A stretch of DNA of 64,000 nucleotides, taken from the NCBI RefSeq assembly GCF_963855985.1, contig NC_087119.1, forward strand, positions 2,892,001 to 2,956,000, read 5' to 3'. Below the pieces are notes generated by a model, which did no database searches, was not told the DNA's origin, and saw nothing but the letters and a program-made list of their open reading frames with translations. The translations under genes were made by a program, and so were the position numbers. Each line of letters starts with the position of its first letter. Positions within the stretch are counted from its first letter, which is position 1. Below, one piece after another: positions 1 through 12,200 of this stretch. This stretch comes from Ostrinia nubilalis (Eukaryota > Arthropoda > Insecta > Lepidoptera > Crambidae).

Positions 1-476
1 TCACGTCATAAAATAAGGGATGATGTCGGAGTTGAAGTCTGAACTCTGAAGATTATTGGTTGAAACCAGTTTTAACTAAATTAATTAAATAACTTACGAA
101 TGTTAACATAAAACTTACGAAGTTTATTTACCTTATAAGTGATATAAGTGTTTATTCGTAATATTTTGCAAAAATAACTGACGAATAGATCAACTATCGG
201 TGGTTTACTTGATTGCCTTCATTTTAATATTCACTGCAGGAAACTGTAGGAACTGTCAACCCTACCTGCTATCAATTTTAATCGATTAGGGATGCATCAA
301 TTAAAAGTTGCATGTCACATAATGAAGAATGTTCACTAATTTTGTTTTTTAGCTTTCTGTATTCTCTGTTAAAAATAAAAAATACACGTGAAAGAATTAT
401 TTCGATACGTCAATTAGTTTCCAAGATATTGAATTTTAAAAGTGCGGGCGGCGGCCGGCCCGCCATTTTATGCGCG

Positions 477-484
477 TGACGTCA
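477..484. promoter_or_regulatory. Single CRE site beside a GC-rich patch
   Basis: A perfect TGACGTCA follows a GC-rich run (444-467) and a YY1-like CCGCCATTTT. This could be a promoter core, but no transcript is visible next to it. Confidence 0.2.
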
Positions 485-629
485 TATTACAGCGACTGGC
501 TCATATTTGTATGGGTGGAATCTTGCAAGCTGAATTAAGACCCACTTCCAGGCAACCGATTAAGCTGAAATTTCGCAAACACATGTGATTTGGATGACCA
601 TGCAATATTATGATGACATGGAGCTGATC

Positions 630-910
630 TGATGATGGAGCTGGAAGGTGGCCATAGGAACTCTATAATAAAACGACTTAAATCCATCGAGTTTGGGCTC
701 GTTCGTTTTGTATTGATGAGTACTTTAATTCTATATAGTAATCAGGGTCTAATGATGGAGCTGGAAGGTAATTCGCAATAAAACGACACAATCGCATCAA
801 GTTTGGGTTTGGTTCAATTTTAATTTCTGTGATGGGTCTGGGTGTTAATATGTATAATAAGTTTGTATTTACAAAAAAATGTATTTAAGTATGTTTATAT
901 CCGTTTTCTA
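630..910 (+). repeat. Two gatgatggagctgg units plus SINE tail
   Basis: Units start at about 632 and 751 with atgatggagctggaaggt. The second runs into the SINE module with tttctgtgatgggtctgggt. Confidence 0.6.
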
Positions 911-1532
911 GTGAGCGGACACTGTGAATGTACGTCACCCGGGGTCACGTGACCGTCGGCGGGACTCAATATTTAAGCGAACTTTGAATGCCTATAAAAT
1001 CATAACTACTGGGTATTTTTGAATGAAATAAAAACTAATGTATTCGTAAATGTAAAAGCCTAATTGTAACATAGGTTTCAAGTGATTTTGCATACCTAGT
1101 AACATTCTCAATTGGAAGGGCCTAAATTAAAGGGTGGTCGAGGCATTACATAATGTCTTATGGCCTTTTGTACAGCCATGGGAACGGAGGGGTTAAAAGT
1201 TGCATGTCACATAATTGGTGCACGTCCTGAAGGGTTTAAATTACAGGCTGGTCAAAGGAATGGTATAAATATTTTCCTCGCTTGGTGTAATTTCAGTACT
1301 TCACACTTATTGGCCTATTAGCATTTATAATTTGTTCAAGGAAGTTTCTTTTATGAATTTGGTGTTGGTTCACTACAAATTGTTGTATTTGAGCACCAGA
1401 ATATTGAATGCCTTTCCGTATCAGATAGAGTTATTCAATTTAGGCTGTAGAGCTGTATTACTACGAGTAAAAATTTTAATAATACGTTGGTGAGTTTAGG
1501 ATAGTGATTTATCTGGTATTTTCACGAAAATA

Positions 1533-2568
1533 GGGGAGACTGGGGCTGGTCCTAACAAATTTTGATTTGAGCGTAATATTTTCTAAACTGCTTTAGCAAG
1601 AAACATGGTTTTTTGGTACGTGATGTCAAATTTAATGAGCTTTACGTAAAGTACAACAAAATGTATATAATAATTACCATATCTGAGAAAAATCGAGTTT
1701 TGCCAAACAAGTCACTTGTTAGATCTTACCCCCGGTTTGGGGTTGGTTTTAACATCGCTGGGGAAAGTTTTAACAGCGGGGGTAAGAAATGATTTATAGT
1801 TGGGAATGGGATTTTGGCTAAGATAAACAACAAAATAATAATCAATGTTTATTAGAAACACTAATAAAATTAAATGCGGTTCCTTACCGTTCATAAAATA
1901 AACAGAAAACTTAAATTTTATTAGTTAAATAAACTGACTCACTCAATCAGCATTACTCAAATCAAAGAACAAAAAATAATTTTTGATCATCAAATGATCA
2001 TTGAAATTCGGCTCCTTACCGTTTAAACATGTGTAATAAACTTAAAACTTACTAAATCTATCTTTATCAAATAAAATAACAAAAAAAATACTCCTCTAAT
2101 AAATCAACATACAACTTTGGTTATAAAAGTCAGTCTTACTCAATGTTCGAGGCAAATATTAACGCGTTAGAACCTACCCCGTGCATTTTGTTAAAACCAA
2201 CCCCACGACCTCATTTTGCACAAAATTATTGTTTTTCTTTTACCGGTTATATTTTCGATTAAAACTTTGAAATTAATGAAAAATACAATAAATTTGGATT
2301 TATGCAATACCAAAGCAAATTTTCTACGATACATATTTAAAGAGTAATGCAAAAAATTAAACACGTAAAAAAGTTCATTTTCCTGTGAAATTGAAGGCGT
2401 CTGACGCAACCTGCTCCCGTGACGCTTGGCCGGCAACTGACAGGTCGAGACACGTTCGCGCTTATTCGTAGGCACAAAGTGCGTTGGAATTAGCGTGGTA
2501 AGTCGAATAGGTTCTATGTAATTACGCTGTTAGTATTTACCCCTGTTAAAACCAGCCCCAGTCTCCCC
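1533..2568. mobile_element. Non-autonomous DNA transposon with 18-bp inverted ends and TA duplication
   Basis: The ends are exact inverted repeats (ggggagactggggctggt), flanked on both sides by TA (1531-1532 and 2569-2570), as in Tc1/mariner-type insertions. Length is 1036 bp. Internal open frames are short and unlike a transposase, so it is probably non-autonomous. Confidence 0.75.
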
Positions 2569-2799
2569 TACTCAGATAATTTTTATTCCTCAATGCGAAA
2601 CCTAATGCAAAAATATCAACATAAATTTATTCAAAGTAAAACTTTTTGTTTAATACTGGCTGTCTGAAAAAATTAAAAACAAATGAACTTTTATGTCAAG
2701 TGTCAAATTGCGGCATCCGTCAATATAATAAACAACTTTGATAATTTTATTGGTTAAATAAATTAAATAATCAAGGATAATTTAAATAAAAATAAAATT

Positions 2800-2940
2800 A
2801 TGATTTCAATGGCATTGGTAAGTAACTGCGGCTTATGCCGCCGGGTTTGCCGCCGGCTTTCAAAATGCCTTGACAGTGTGCCGTCCTGGCCGCCGGGTTG
2901 GCCGCCGGCCGCGCCGCCCGGCATGTGTGGATGCGCCATT
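2800..2940 (+). other. GC-rich patch with a possible presequence start
   Basis: An open frame begins MISMALVSNCGLCRRVCRRL, basic and free of acidic residues, as in mitochondrial presequences. A gtaagt donor occurs at 2818 but in the wrong phase for the known acceptor. The patch is made of repeated GCCGCCGG blocks, so it could equally be repeat sequence. Confidence 0.15.
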
Positions 2941-3243
2941 ACTGGCCAGCAGTGGCCAGGTCGTAACACACTGGAAAGGATAGTGAATACCGACGTCATT
3001 TATATTATGATAACTGTTTGTATTGGCCACTGCGATACAAAAGCTTTCTTGCTTATTGCACAGACCGCCAGAATAAAATTGTACCTACATGTGACATCTT
3101 TTAGAAATAAATACTTTTTTTAGTTGTAGCCTGTTTTGTAATTTGGTTGTTGCAGAAATGTTTCAACTTCAGAACTATCATTAGCAGAAGAATACCACTT
3201 AAAGGTAACTAATATTAACATTTATATTGTTTAAAGCTTTTGC

Positions 3244-4242
3244 CATGGACCTATAAAAAAAGTCGGACGGATTCTCATCAACAATATACTGTGACATTAG
3301 GATACACCAGCTTGCCTGTACGTACAGGCCGGCACGCACACATTCACACCCTGTTACACCACTTCGAGTGCAAACTTCACACAGTTGACACATTTAAGCA
3401 GCGAAAAAACAACACGAATACGACATGTCTTGTGTGATGAAATTGTGTAAAAACCGTTCTGTTCGAACAAACAAAAATTAAGGAATCACATTTCACAGGC
3501 AAAATAATAATCCAATCACTTATTTCCCGACATTAAAATATTGAAATTAATTGAAATCAAACGTCATTCACTCGAAAAAATAATACGTCAAAGACCAGTG
3601 TTCTCAGTTATTTACGTGGGAAAATTACCCGAAATATGGGAAATTAATAATAATTTTAGGACTTTTTAGTTATTTATTACGCATACTATGGTAATAAAAT
3701 AATTTATCATAATAATTGTGTTTTAATGGGATATATTTTCATAGGCAAATTTGATCCTTTCCAAAAATGTGGAACTGCAAAATTCAAATTTTCTTACATT
3801 GATTTCAAGTCAGTGTCAGGTTGTATGTTAAAAAAAATCTATCAGAGATAATAATAATATATTGATGATGCATAAGATTATGATTATAATATACACAAGA
3901 TTCGTAATTTGTAACTGCGTGAATCATTTTTGATCAACATTATGTACATAACTACATACCCTGACACACTGACTTGCAAACAATGTGAGAAAATTTGAAC
4001 ATTGAAAATTTCGCGCCTACCTCAACGCATTCACCTTTCATCCCTTTAAAATGGCACGGAATAATTCTGTCTACATTTCCAAGTAACATCTGCCGATCTA
4101 TGTTTTTCTTAAAATAAATGGGTAAAATGTTTTGGCTAACATGGCATCCCTAAATTCACTCACACAATAGACAAACGCCAAAATTTTGCGTCACAGTTTT
4201 GTTGTAGCGCGAGTTCCGTCCGCCTTTTTTTATAGGTCCATG
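3244..4242. mobile_element. DNA transposon, 999 bp, with perfect 8-bp target duplication
   Basis: The ends are inverted repeats starting catggacctataaaaaaag. The flanks are identical (gcttttgc at 3236-3243 and 4243-4250). An 8-bp duplication fits P or hAT superfamilies. No transposase is visible. It lies 345 bp upstream of the first visible SDHA-like ATG. Confidence 0.85.
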
Positions 4243-4401
4243 GCTTTTGCAAGCAAATTTCAACCGTAGCTTGAGGTGGCATGCTTGTATGGTTATGGGA
4301 AACGATACGACATGGTATCGTATCTTATTTGAGGGCGGACGTTGTCATGAGATGATGGCCGGTGACTGTAACAAGTCTGTAAGAAAATCTGCTTTCAAAG
4401 A

Positions 4402-4535
4402 CTTAGGGCGGATTCGATTAAATCGTCAGTTTTGACATATTTCCCAAACTGAAACTGTCAATGTGTACTTCCAGAAAACTGCCCGTTATATCAGGAGTTA
4501 TTCTCGCATAAAAGTTTGGTCGAATCGGGCCTTAG
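4402..4535. mobile_element. MITE family A, copy 1
   Basis: Inverted ends cttagggcggattcg and cgaatcgggccttag. Homologous over its length to 15247-15396. It ends 51 bp before the first visible SDHA-like ATG. Confidence 0.75.
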
Positions 4536-4586
4536 TGTAGACCATTCATTGTTTTCTGTTATCAAAAGGCAAGTGATCTCCACACA

Positions 4587-4806
4587 ATGTTTCCTCAACA
4601 ATTCCTCATTCCAGTGCCCACCAGGTCAGGGTCGTACGAGATCCAGCACCACACGCACGACTGCCTGATTATCGGCGCGGGCGGCGCTGGTCTCCGCGCA
4701 GCCGTGGGGCTGGCCCAGCAGCAGTTCTCCGTCGCCATCGTCAGCAAGCTGTTCCCGACCAGGTCACACACTATAGCAGCACAGGGCGGAATGAACGCTT
4801 CGATCG
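4587..4806 (+). CDS. SdhA: SDHA-like exon 1 (first visible coding exon)
   Basis: Encodes residues 1-73 with the FAD-binding dinucleotide fold and the covalent-flavin His61. The region [12 protein letters not shown] lines up with the start of the mature protein in other animals (SKSYPVVDHTYD in fly, from memory). The donor is gtacat, after one base of a Gly codon. An alternative acceptor (ttccag) ends at 4614, so the true exon may start at 4615, preceded by an unseen presequence exon. Confidence 0.85.
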
Positions 4807-7800
4807 GTACATGCTGATATTTCTCATTAAATCCTGGTATAAAACTCATAAAAACTATAATAAAACTCATTTATTTTTGCAAATAACCCTACCACTGCTT
4901 CGGGACAATAAAATAAAGTTCTGAGAAGATCTATATTCTAATCATTATCAAATTTAAAAAATTATTCATTTTGTCCTTAAAAATCAAGTCCTTTTCGCCC
5001 GTATTCACATACATACTATGAGGTCTCACAGTGCTCACGGACGCACAGGATGACACGCGAACCAATCACAGGGCTCTATTCAACGCTGTGCGTTCGATAT
5101 GCTGCTTCACTTTAGCAAGCATCGTTTGTGAATACGGACGAGTTCCCATTGCAGTCAAAAGAGACAGGCAAATTTAGATTTAGACTAGGCGCAGACCATC
5201 GGTTTTTAGTTGGCCGATAGTTGTGCCCAATTTTAAATTGTATGAAGAATCGGCCAAATCAAATCGGTGTAATGTGCGCACTTCCATACATGCCCATACT
5301 GATCAACTGCCCGACTAAACTATCGGCCGACGAAAAATCGATGGTCGGCGCCTAGGATTAGAAGAACATAATAGACGTAACTCGCTACGATGGCCAGACA
5401 GAGAGAAGCCTGACTTTACCATTTATATCTCCTGTAGCCCTTCAAGCCCCTGCGAATCGAGACACAATAGAAATCAATGAGGGTTTTCGCGAATGAAAAA
5501 TCCGCCAGATGGTAATACGTAGACGCGAGGTCCAAATGCTGCATGATTGGTTATTTTTGACATGACATTGACAGATATGTCAAAATCCACCAATCACGCA
5601 GCAGTCAGACCCCACATCCACATCCCGCCATCTAGCGGATCTTTCATTCGCAAAAACCCTCATTGCTACGCGGTCTTAGGCCCGGTTTCCACTAACGCGG
5701 GTCAAGCGGTGCAGAGCGGAGAAATGTCGGGCCGTCAAATTTTTCTATAGAAATATGACAGCGGTGGCGCGCGAGCGGAGAAGTGGAAATAATGAAATCT
5801 GATTGGTTATTCAAAACACTTCTCCGCTCCGCTCTGCTTTGCCTTGGTGGAAACCGGGTCTTATGCGACCGCTTCGGGTTTGATGGGTTAATCGCCTCAT
5901 AAGAGATGCATAGTAAAGTGGGTAGTCTTATTTTACTCTGCTGGTACTAATTACGAAACATAAGCCTAGGCGCAGACCATCCATTTTTCGTCGGCCGATA
6001 GTTTAGTCGGGCAGTTGATCAGTATGGGCATGTATGGAAGTGCGCACATTACAGTACTTATTATTATTCTGTGACATTACACCGATTTGATTTGGCCGAT
6101 TCTTCATACAAATTATAATCGGGCCTAACTATCGGCCAACTAAAAATCGGTGGTCTGCGCCTAGTCTAAAGCTGATTAATTTAACCACATCACATGAAAA
6201 ATACTATCCAGCAAATTCCAATATCTACTTTTTCAATATTTCACCTGAAATATTATTTTACATCAACAATAGACCGAGTTCTTATAATGCTGAAACCGAA
6301 CCGAGTTTTTTTAAGGTTCAGCAGCTATTATGTTAAAACCTATTCGAAATATTTAAGTGAGATTCTTAAGTTGATCATTCTTTTGCTTCTACATCATGAA
6401 CTTGTTGATAAAAGGACATTTCCCAAAAAAATACTACTAATGTATCTTGGCTCCACATACATATTTTTTGGAACAAAGACCTAAGTCTACCTACCTACCA
6501 AGAGCTCTCCTTAATGATTGGTTGGCTCAAAAACTCTGCAGTGATTATCATTCTTATCCCTTCTGACCCACCGCACTACCAAACCACACTACCAGTAGTG
6601 TCGTGGGGAATATTTTTTCCTTTCTGCACTACCAAGCCAGTAGTGTCGTGGGTAACATACATCTTCATTCCCATCGACACTACTACCATAACTAAATGTA
6701 AAATTTGTAAAATTTTAGATTGTTTTGTAATAAATTATGTTTATATGCAACCCTAACCTCTGTGCAAATTTGCAGTTTGACGGAATTTACTGAAAATAAA
6801 ATATTACCTAAAAGGGCTTATACCTATATAACTTTGCGTGAAAGAAAAACAAAAATTAAATTATTTTTACCCGACTACGGCAAAGCAAAAGGAGGGTTAT
6901 GATTTTGACAGGCTATGTATGTTCATCTGTTCCCTCGTAACTTCTAAACTACTTATCAGAATTCGACAAATGACTAATCATTAGAAGCGTCTTAATAGGC
7001 TAGTTTCCTAAAAAATTTTTTTAGTCCGTCATGTTTAATATCAAAAAATATTGAACACATATATTTTTATTTGTCAATCTAACAAATAATTACATAGTTA
7101 TGGTGCGTTGAAGTTCCGCACGACGTCACAACGTGCGGCACTTTTATGCAAGCATTGACGTCACGGGCCTCTTCTAATGAACTTTGGCGCGCTTTATCTC
7201 TTTAAATTTTCATTAGTTTGAAAAAGTGAAAAATATGTGTAGAGTATTTTTTGATAAGTTAACTGACGGACTAATTAAAACTCTTGCTTTTTGACCCAGG
7301 AAACATCCCTATTGTCCGCTGGTTATAGGCTATATGGGGTTTCACAAAATCTAATGTGGCGCCCTCTAGCGGACAAACCATACAGAGTAAAAAAATAAAG
7401 TTAAGATAAATATGCCGTGTTTGGTATCATTTGAAAGCGTTTTACTTGTACATTAACCGTAACATGTACAGTACATAAGCCCTTTTAGGTAAATTTTATT
7501 TTCAGGAAATTCCGTCAAACTGCAAAATTGCACAGAGGTTAGAGTTGCATATAAACATAATTTATTCCAAAACAATCCAAAATTTTACAAATTTTACATT
7601 TAGTTATGGTAGTAGTGTCGATGGGAATGAAGATGTATGACCCTTAAAAATTACCCACGACACTACTGGCTTGGTAGTGCAGAAGGGAAAAAATATTCCC
7701 CACGACACTACTGGTAGTGTGGTTTGGTAGTGCGGTGAGTCAGAAGGGATTCTTATGCTTAGCCCCAATAACCCCTCAGGATTATATTTACAAGAACAAA

Positions 7801-9163
7801 GGTTCAGACTTGATACCATTTGTGGTGATTGAAAAAGTTATCACTTTGTTCCCACGGAACACTAATCATCGGTCTGTTCACACTTGACCATTCATCATAA
7901 AACCACAATTGTGTGCATATTATTCCAACCAAACGACGAACAAAACATGAATTGCACGTGTAGATTCCAATAAAACATGAACTGCACGTGTAGATTTCAA
8001 TATGCCTTTGTTATGTACAGTCGCGGAATGAAAAGGTTCGTCACCTTAGTGTCGGTTTTCGCTTGCACTAGGTACTGTAAGAGTCAAACCTGCCAACATA
8101 CCAGTGCAAGAAACAGTGCTGCTAACATTTAAATAAATGTGACGTTTGCTAACGAATAAGGTTTTGCTTATTTTTCTGTCCCATCGCATCAGTGCAATGT
8201 TACAAAATGTATTTTTTTTATTTAATAGAAATAATAATGGCAGGTTGAACCAACAAGAAGGTTTTAGTTTTTCAATCATAAAAATTTTCTTGACAAGATA
8301 AATGTCAAACAACTTTAATCTGAATAATTTTGAACTTTACTGACTAACAGTTAAAGATTATTTTGTCTATCTCGAGATTATTCTGTAACATAGTTTCAAA
8401 AGGTAATATGTGCTCGCGATTCGTTGAAGGAATCAATTTGAAAACTGACGAACCTTTTCATTCCGCGACTGTACTTATTTTTTGTTTGCCCGAGCAATAA
8501 AAATATTGTGTTACAGCAGTTTCATAACGATGCAGATCTGAACTAAGGTCGAACTTACTGGGCTTGATCTGCTAGGGCCTCTTTGATTGGTGATAATTAT
8601 TACATATTGTGGAAAAAAATATTTTGTGTCTTTTCCTCAGTAATGATACATCTTTTAATGATAGATCAGTATTATAAACGCAATCAATATTGTGTGTACC
8701 TGTACAGTAGTTGATACTAATAAATGTTCATTCCTATTGACTGGCCCCATCAAGGGGGATTGCAAATTTTCACCCATACTCAGTGCTATAAGTGGAATAA
8801 TCCAGTGGTCACATTGCACTAGAGTTCGGCCCTGTCAGAATATTTCCGAACAGGGTTTACACCTACGGACTTCATTTTCCAAATTAAATTGGAATCGTAC
8901 ACAAAATTCCGTTTCTTTTCAAAAATATCATCGACGTTAATGACGGCTTTAATGACGGCTTTTGTGGACACTGACCGAGTGATTAAGTTGCCATGTGAAA
9001 ACCAAATAATGAATGCTTTTAATTAAATGGGAATAATGTTCATATCTATACTTATAATAAATCTGTAGCGAGGTCAATTCTGTACATGCAATATATTTTC
9101 AAAATAACTATCAGGGGGTAATAAGCGATCGATACTGATGCCAAAAATGCAATCAGTAAAATT

Positions 9164-9200
<37 letters not shown>

Positions 9201-12200
9201 ATGTTCCTTATAGAAACAAAAACTGCTCGACGGATTTTAACGAAACTTGGTACAATTATTCTTCATACTCCTGGGCAGGTTATAATATACTTAGGAATTC
9301 CCACGGGAACAGGAATTAGCGGGAAAATCCTTTTGTATGAAAAATCTAAACCGCTTAAGTTACACGCTTGAAATTTGGCATGCAGGTACCTTAGTAAACT
9401 TAAAGCTTAGCTACAACAGGATATTGCAAAATTCCCACGGGAACGGGAGTTAGCGGGAAAAAACATTTGTATGAAAAATCTAAACCGCTTAAGTTAGACG
9501 CTTGAAATTTGTCATGCAGGTACCTTAGTGAACTTAAAGCTTAGTTACAACAGGATATTGCAAAATTCCCACGGGAACGGGAGTTAGCGGGAAAAAACAT
9601 TTGTATGAAAATATCTAAACCGCGTAAGATAGGTGAAGAGGGTAAAACGGGATCCACGCGTACGAAGTCGCGGGCGGCCGCTAGTTATAAAATAAATATC
9701 TTCTCAGCACTGGCCCATTTATCGTCCCGAAGTAGTGGTTGGGTCAATACTGGGACGTGTAGTGCTTTTGAGACATGTAAAAGCCTACTTGCAAAAATAA
9801 AATGAGTTTTATAGGTTTTATAAAATTGACAACACATCATGCTCTTAAATATGAATATTTTGATTTTCCGAAAACGTTTTTACGTACGTCTTCGGATGTA
9901 ATTTGCTGTAAACAGCTCGTACAAACTCAACCCCCCTAGAGTCTGATATGTGATCAAAATGACACAATTCTCATAGGTACAAAGTAATTTTAACTTACCA
10001 ACTGCATTGTTCGACGTAAATTAAACTTTACAAATAACATGAAACATAATAAGGTCGTTTGAAATAGGTAGTTTTAAATAGTTACCATTGTGAGAAGCAG
10101 AAACAACATTGAGTTGTAAATACTTATATTATGTTACGTACGAGCTATTTTCTGTCAGACATGGATTTTACCTTTTAGGTGGATTAGCGACACTATAAAA
10201 ACCCCAACAAAAAGTTTTTTACGATAAAACGAGCAAAGATGACCTTCAGTCTACCGACACGGGAACACTGACAATAGCTGAATAAAATTAATCTCCTTCC
10301 TGTGAAGTCTTACTCTAGCACTGCACCGTTATTGACTGAAATGTAGACTCGGCTAGGAACTCCAATATTAATTATTCCTTGACCATTTTAAATCAAGGGG
10401 TTTTCCAAACCAAACATAAGACACATAAAATTTCATTTTATGTGTTTTTTTTTTTAAATTGAGCTTTGTTTCTTTAGGTAGTATGCACGAAGACGATTGG
10501 CGGTGGCACTTCTACGACACAGTCAAAGGATCGGATTGGTTGGGAGATCAGGTAAGTCATTATCATTATTGGTTTTATTGTTTATTTACTTCGAGTTTCG
10601 TGGTTTGGAATCAAAATAAAAGGACATCCCAACTAGCTAGCCGCTTATCATTGAAAATATTGAAACTACATACAATAGCTGAACTGAGGTGTCGGACTTG
10701 CCGGCTCGAGATCCGAGGAACGCTGGTTCGAACTCCGCCACCGCTAGACTATTGCAAAACTTGTGCAAATTCAAGGCGAGAGTGAATAGGCACTTACAGG
10801 GCAGATAATGTACCATCCTAGACTGCATCTCACATAATCACCGCACCTGGGTGCATAAAAAAATACTAATATCCTTTTTAAAAAAGAAAAAAGGTATAAT
10901 TTTTGTTACAGCCGTACACGTTCGCCTCCTTACGACACTGGCCACTAAGAAAACTGCATTCTTTTCTCGACGACTAATTTCGATTCTTTTTTGTTTTTCT
11001 CTCGCTAACTTCACGACCCCTCGAATTTTCACGCATACAATTTTTAAGTTTCGATTTGTGACTAACAAAATTATTTGGTATTTATTCAAGTTTTTACCAT
11101 AATAACGAGTATTAATTACATATTTATATCCAACTAGCTTTCCGCCCGCGTGGAATTTTGTCTGTGACAGAAAAACTTTATGGCGCGCGACTCTGTTTAA
11201 AAAACCGGGATAAAAACTATCCTATGTCCCGGGACATAAAATATCTCTAAACATCAAAATCCTTCAGTGGTTTAATCGTGAAAGCGACACAGACAGAGTT
11301 ACTTTCGCATTTATAATATTAGTAAAAGTATAGAAGTAATAGATTCCAGTCTGATAATAAATCATTATTTCCAGGACTCCATTCAATACCTAACACAACA
11401 GGCCCCCATCGTAGCATTCGAACTGGAAAACATGGGAATGCCGTTTTCCAGGACGCAAGAAGGGAAGATCTACCAGCGGTCCTTTGGAGGAGGCAGCACC
11501 CATTTTGGGAAGAAGGTGGCTAAAAGAACGTGCTGTGTTGCAGATCGGTGAGTAAAATCCACAATAAGGCAATTTGAAAGGAATCATGTACCTGATGTGA
11601 AGCGAGATGTAGTCTAGGATGTAAGAATAAATAAATAAATATCTTTGGACAATCTCACACAGCGCCATCTAGCCCCAAAGTAAGCAATTAATATGCTTGT
11701 GTTATGGGTGCTAGCTTAACGGATATACTACTTATATACTTTTTTTTTTAAATACATAGTCATATTATACATAGTAACACCCAGACCCGTCACAGAAATT
11801 AAAATTCATCATTTCAATTTCTGCCCGGCCGGGAATCGAACCCGGGACCTCTCGGCATAGTAGTCCGTTCTGAACCACTACACCAAACGGCCGACAAAAA
11901 TATATAAAAATTTCTTACCTTGTCCCGTAACGATAACCAGTAGATACAGTAGGTATTTCTATTTTAAAAAATACGCTATACTTACAGCGTCGAATTCCCG
12001 GGAAAGGACATAGTTTTTATCTCGGTTTCAAAAACAGAGGCGCGCGAAGTTCTAAATCCATGTTTTTTTAATAGTTTGGGGATGGCTAAAGAAATATTAC
12101 CCTTCGTATAATTGACAAGGACAGGTGCTCTGCTATCCCTGTCATGCACGACAGGGGTGTCCGATAGGGGTAGGGGTTGAAAATCAATAACGGATTAAAG

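Larger units (their letters stand above)
1..1530. other. No gene seen; repeat-derived stretch
   Basis: I see no supported coding exon. About 630-910 is a repeat: two copies of a unit starting gatgatggagctgg, followed by a tail shared with the tRNA-derived SINEs (gggtctgggtgtta). The rest is AT-rich sequence without recognised content. Confidence 0.5.

Noticed and set aside
2818..2823. Strong gtaagt donor after ATGATTTCAATGGCATTG
   Set aside because: It would leave phase 0, while the acceptor at 4614 needs one base carried over, and six codons would be a very short presequence; kept only as a note in the findings.
9165..9198. Short regular repeats as a CRISPR-like array
   Set aside because: A plain GTCT microsatellite inside a Helitron, with no spacers; the genome is eukaryotic.
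11824..11894. Possible tRNA gene on the minus strand
   Set aside because: Good A and B boxes, but it continues into a body shared with 41755-42010; it is a SINE head.
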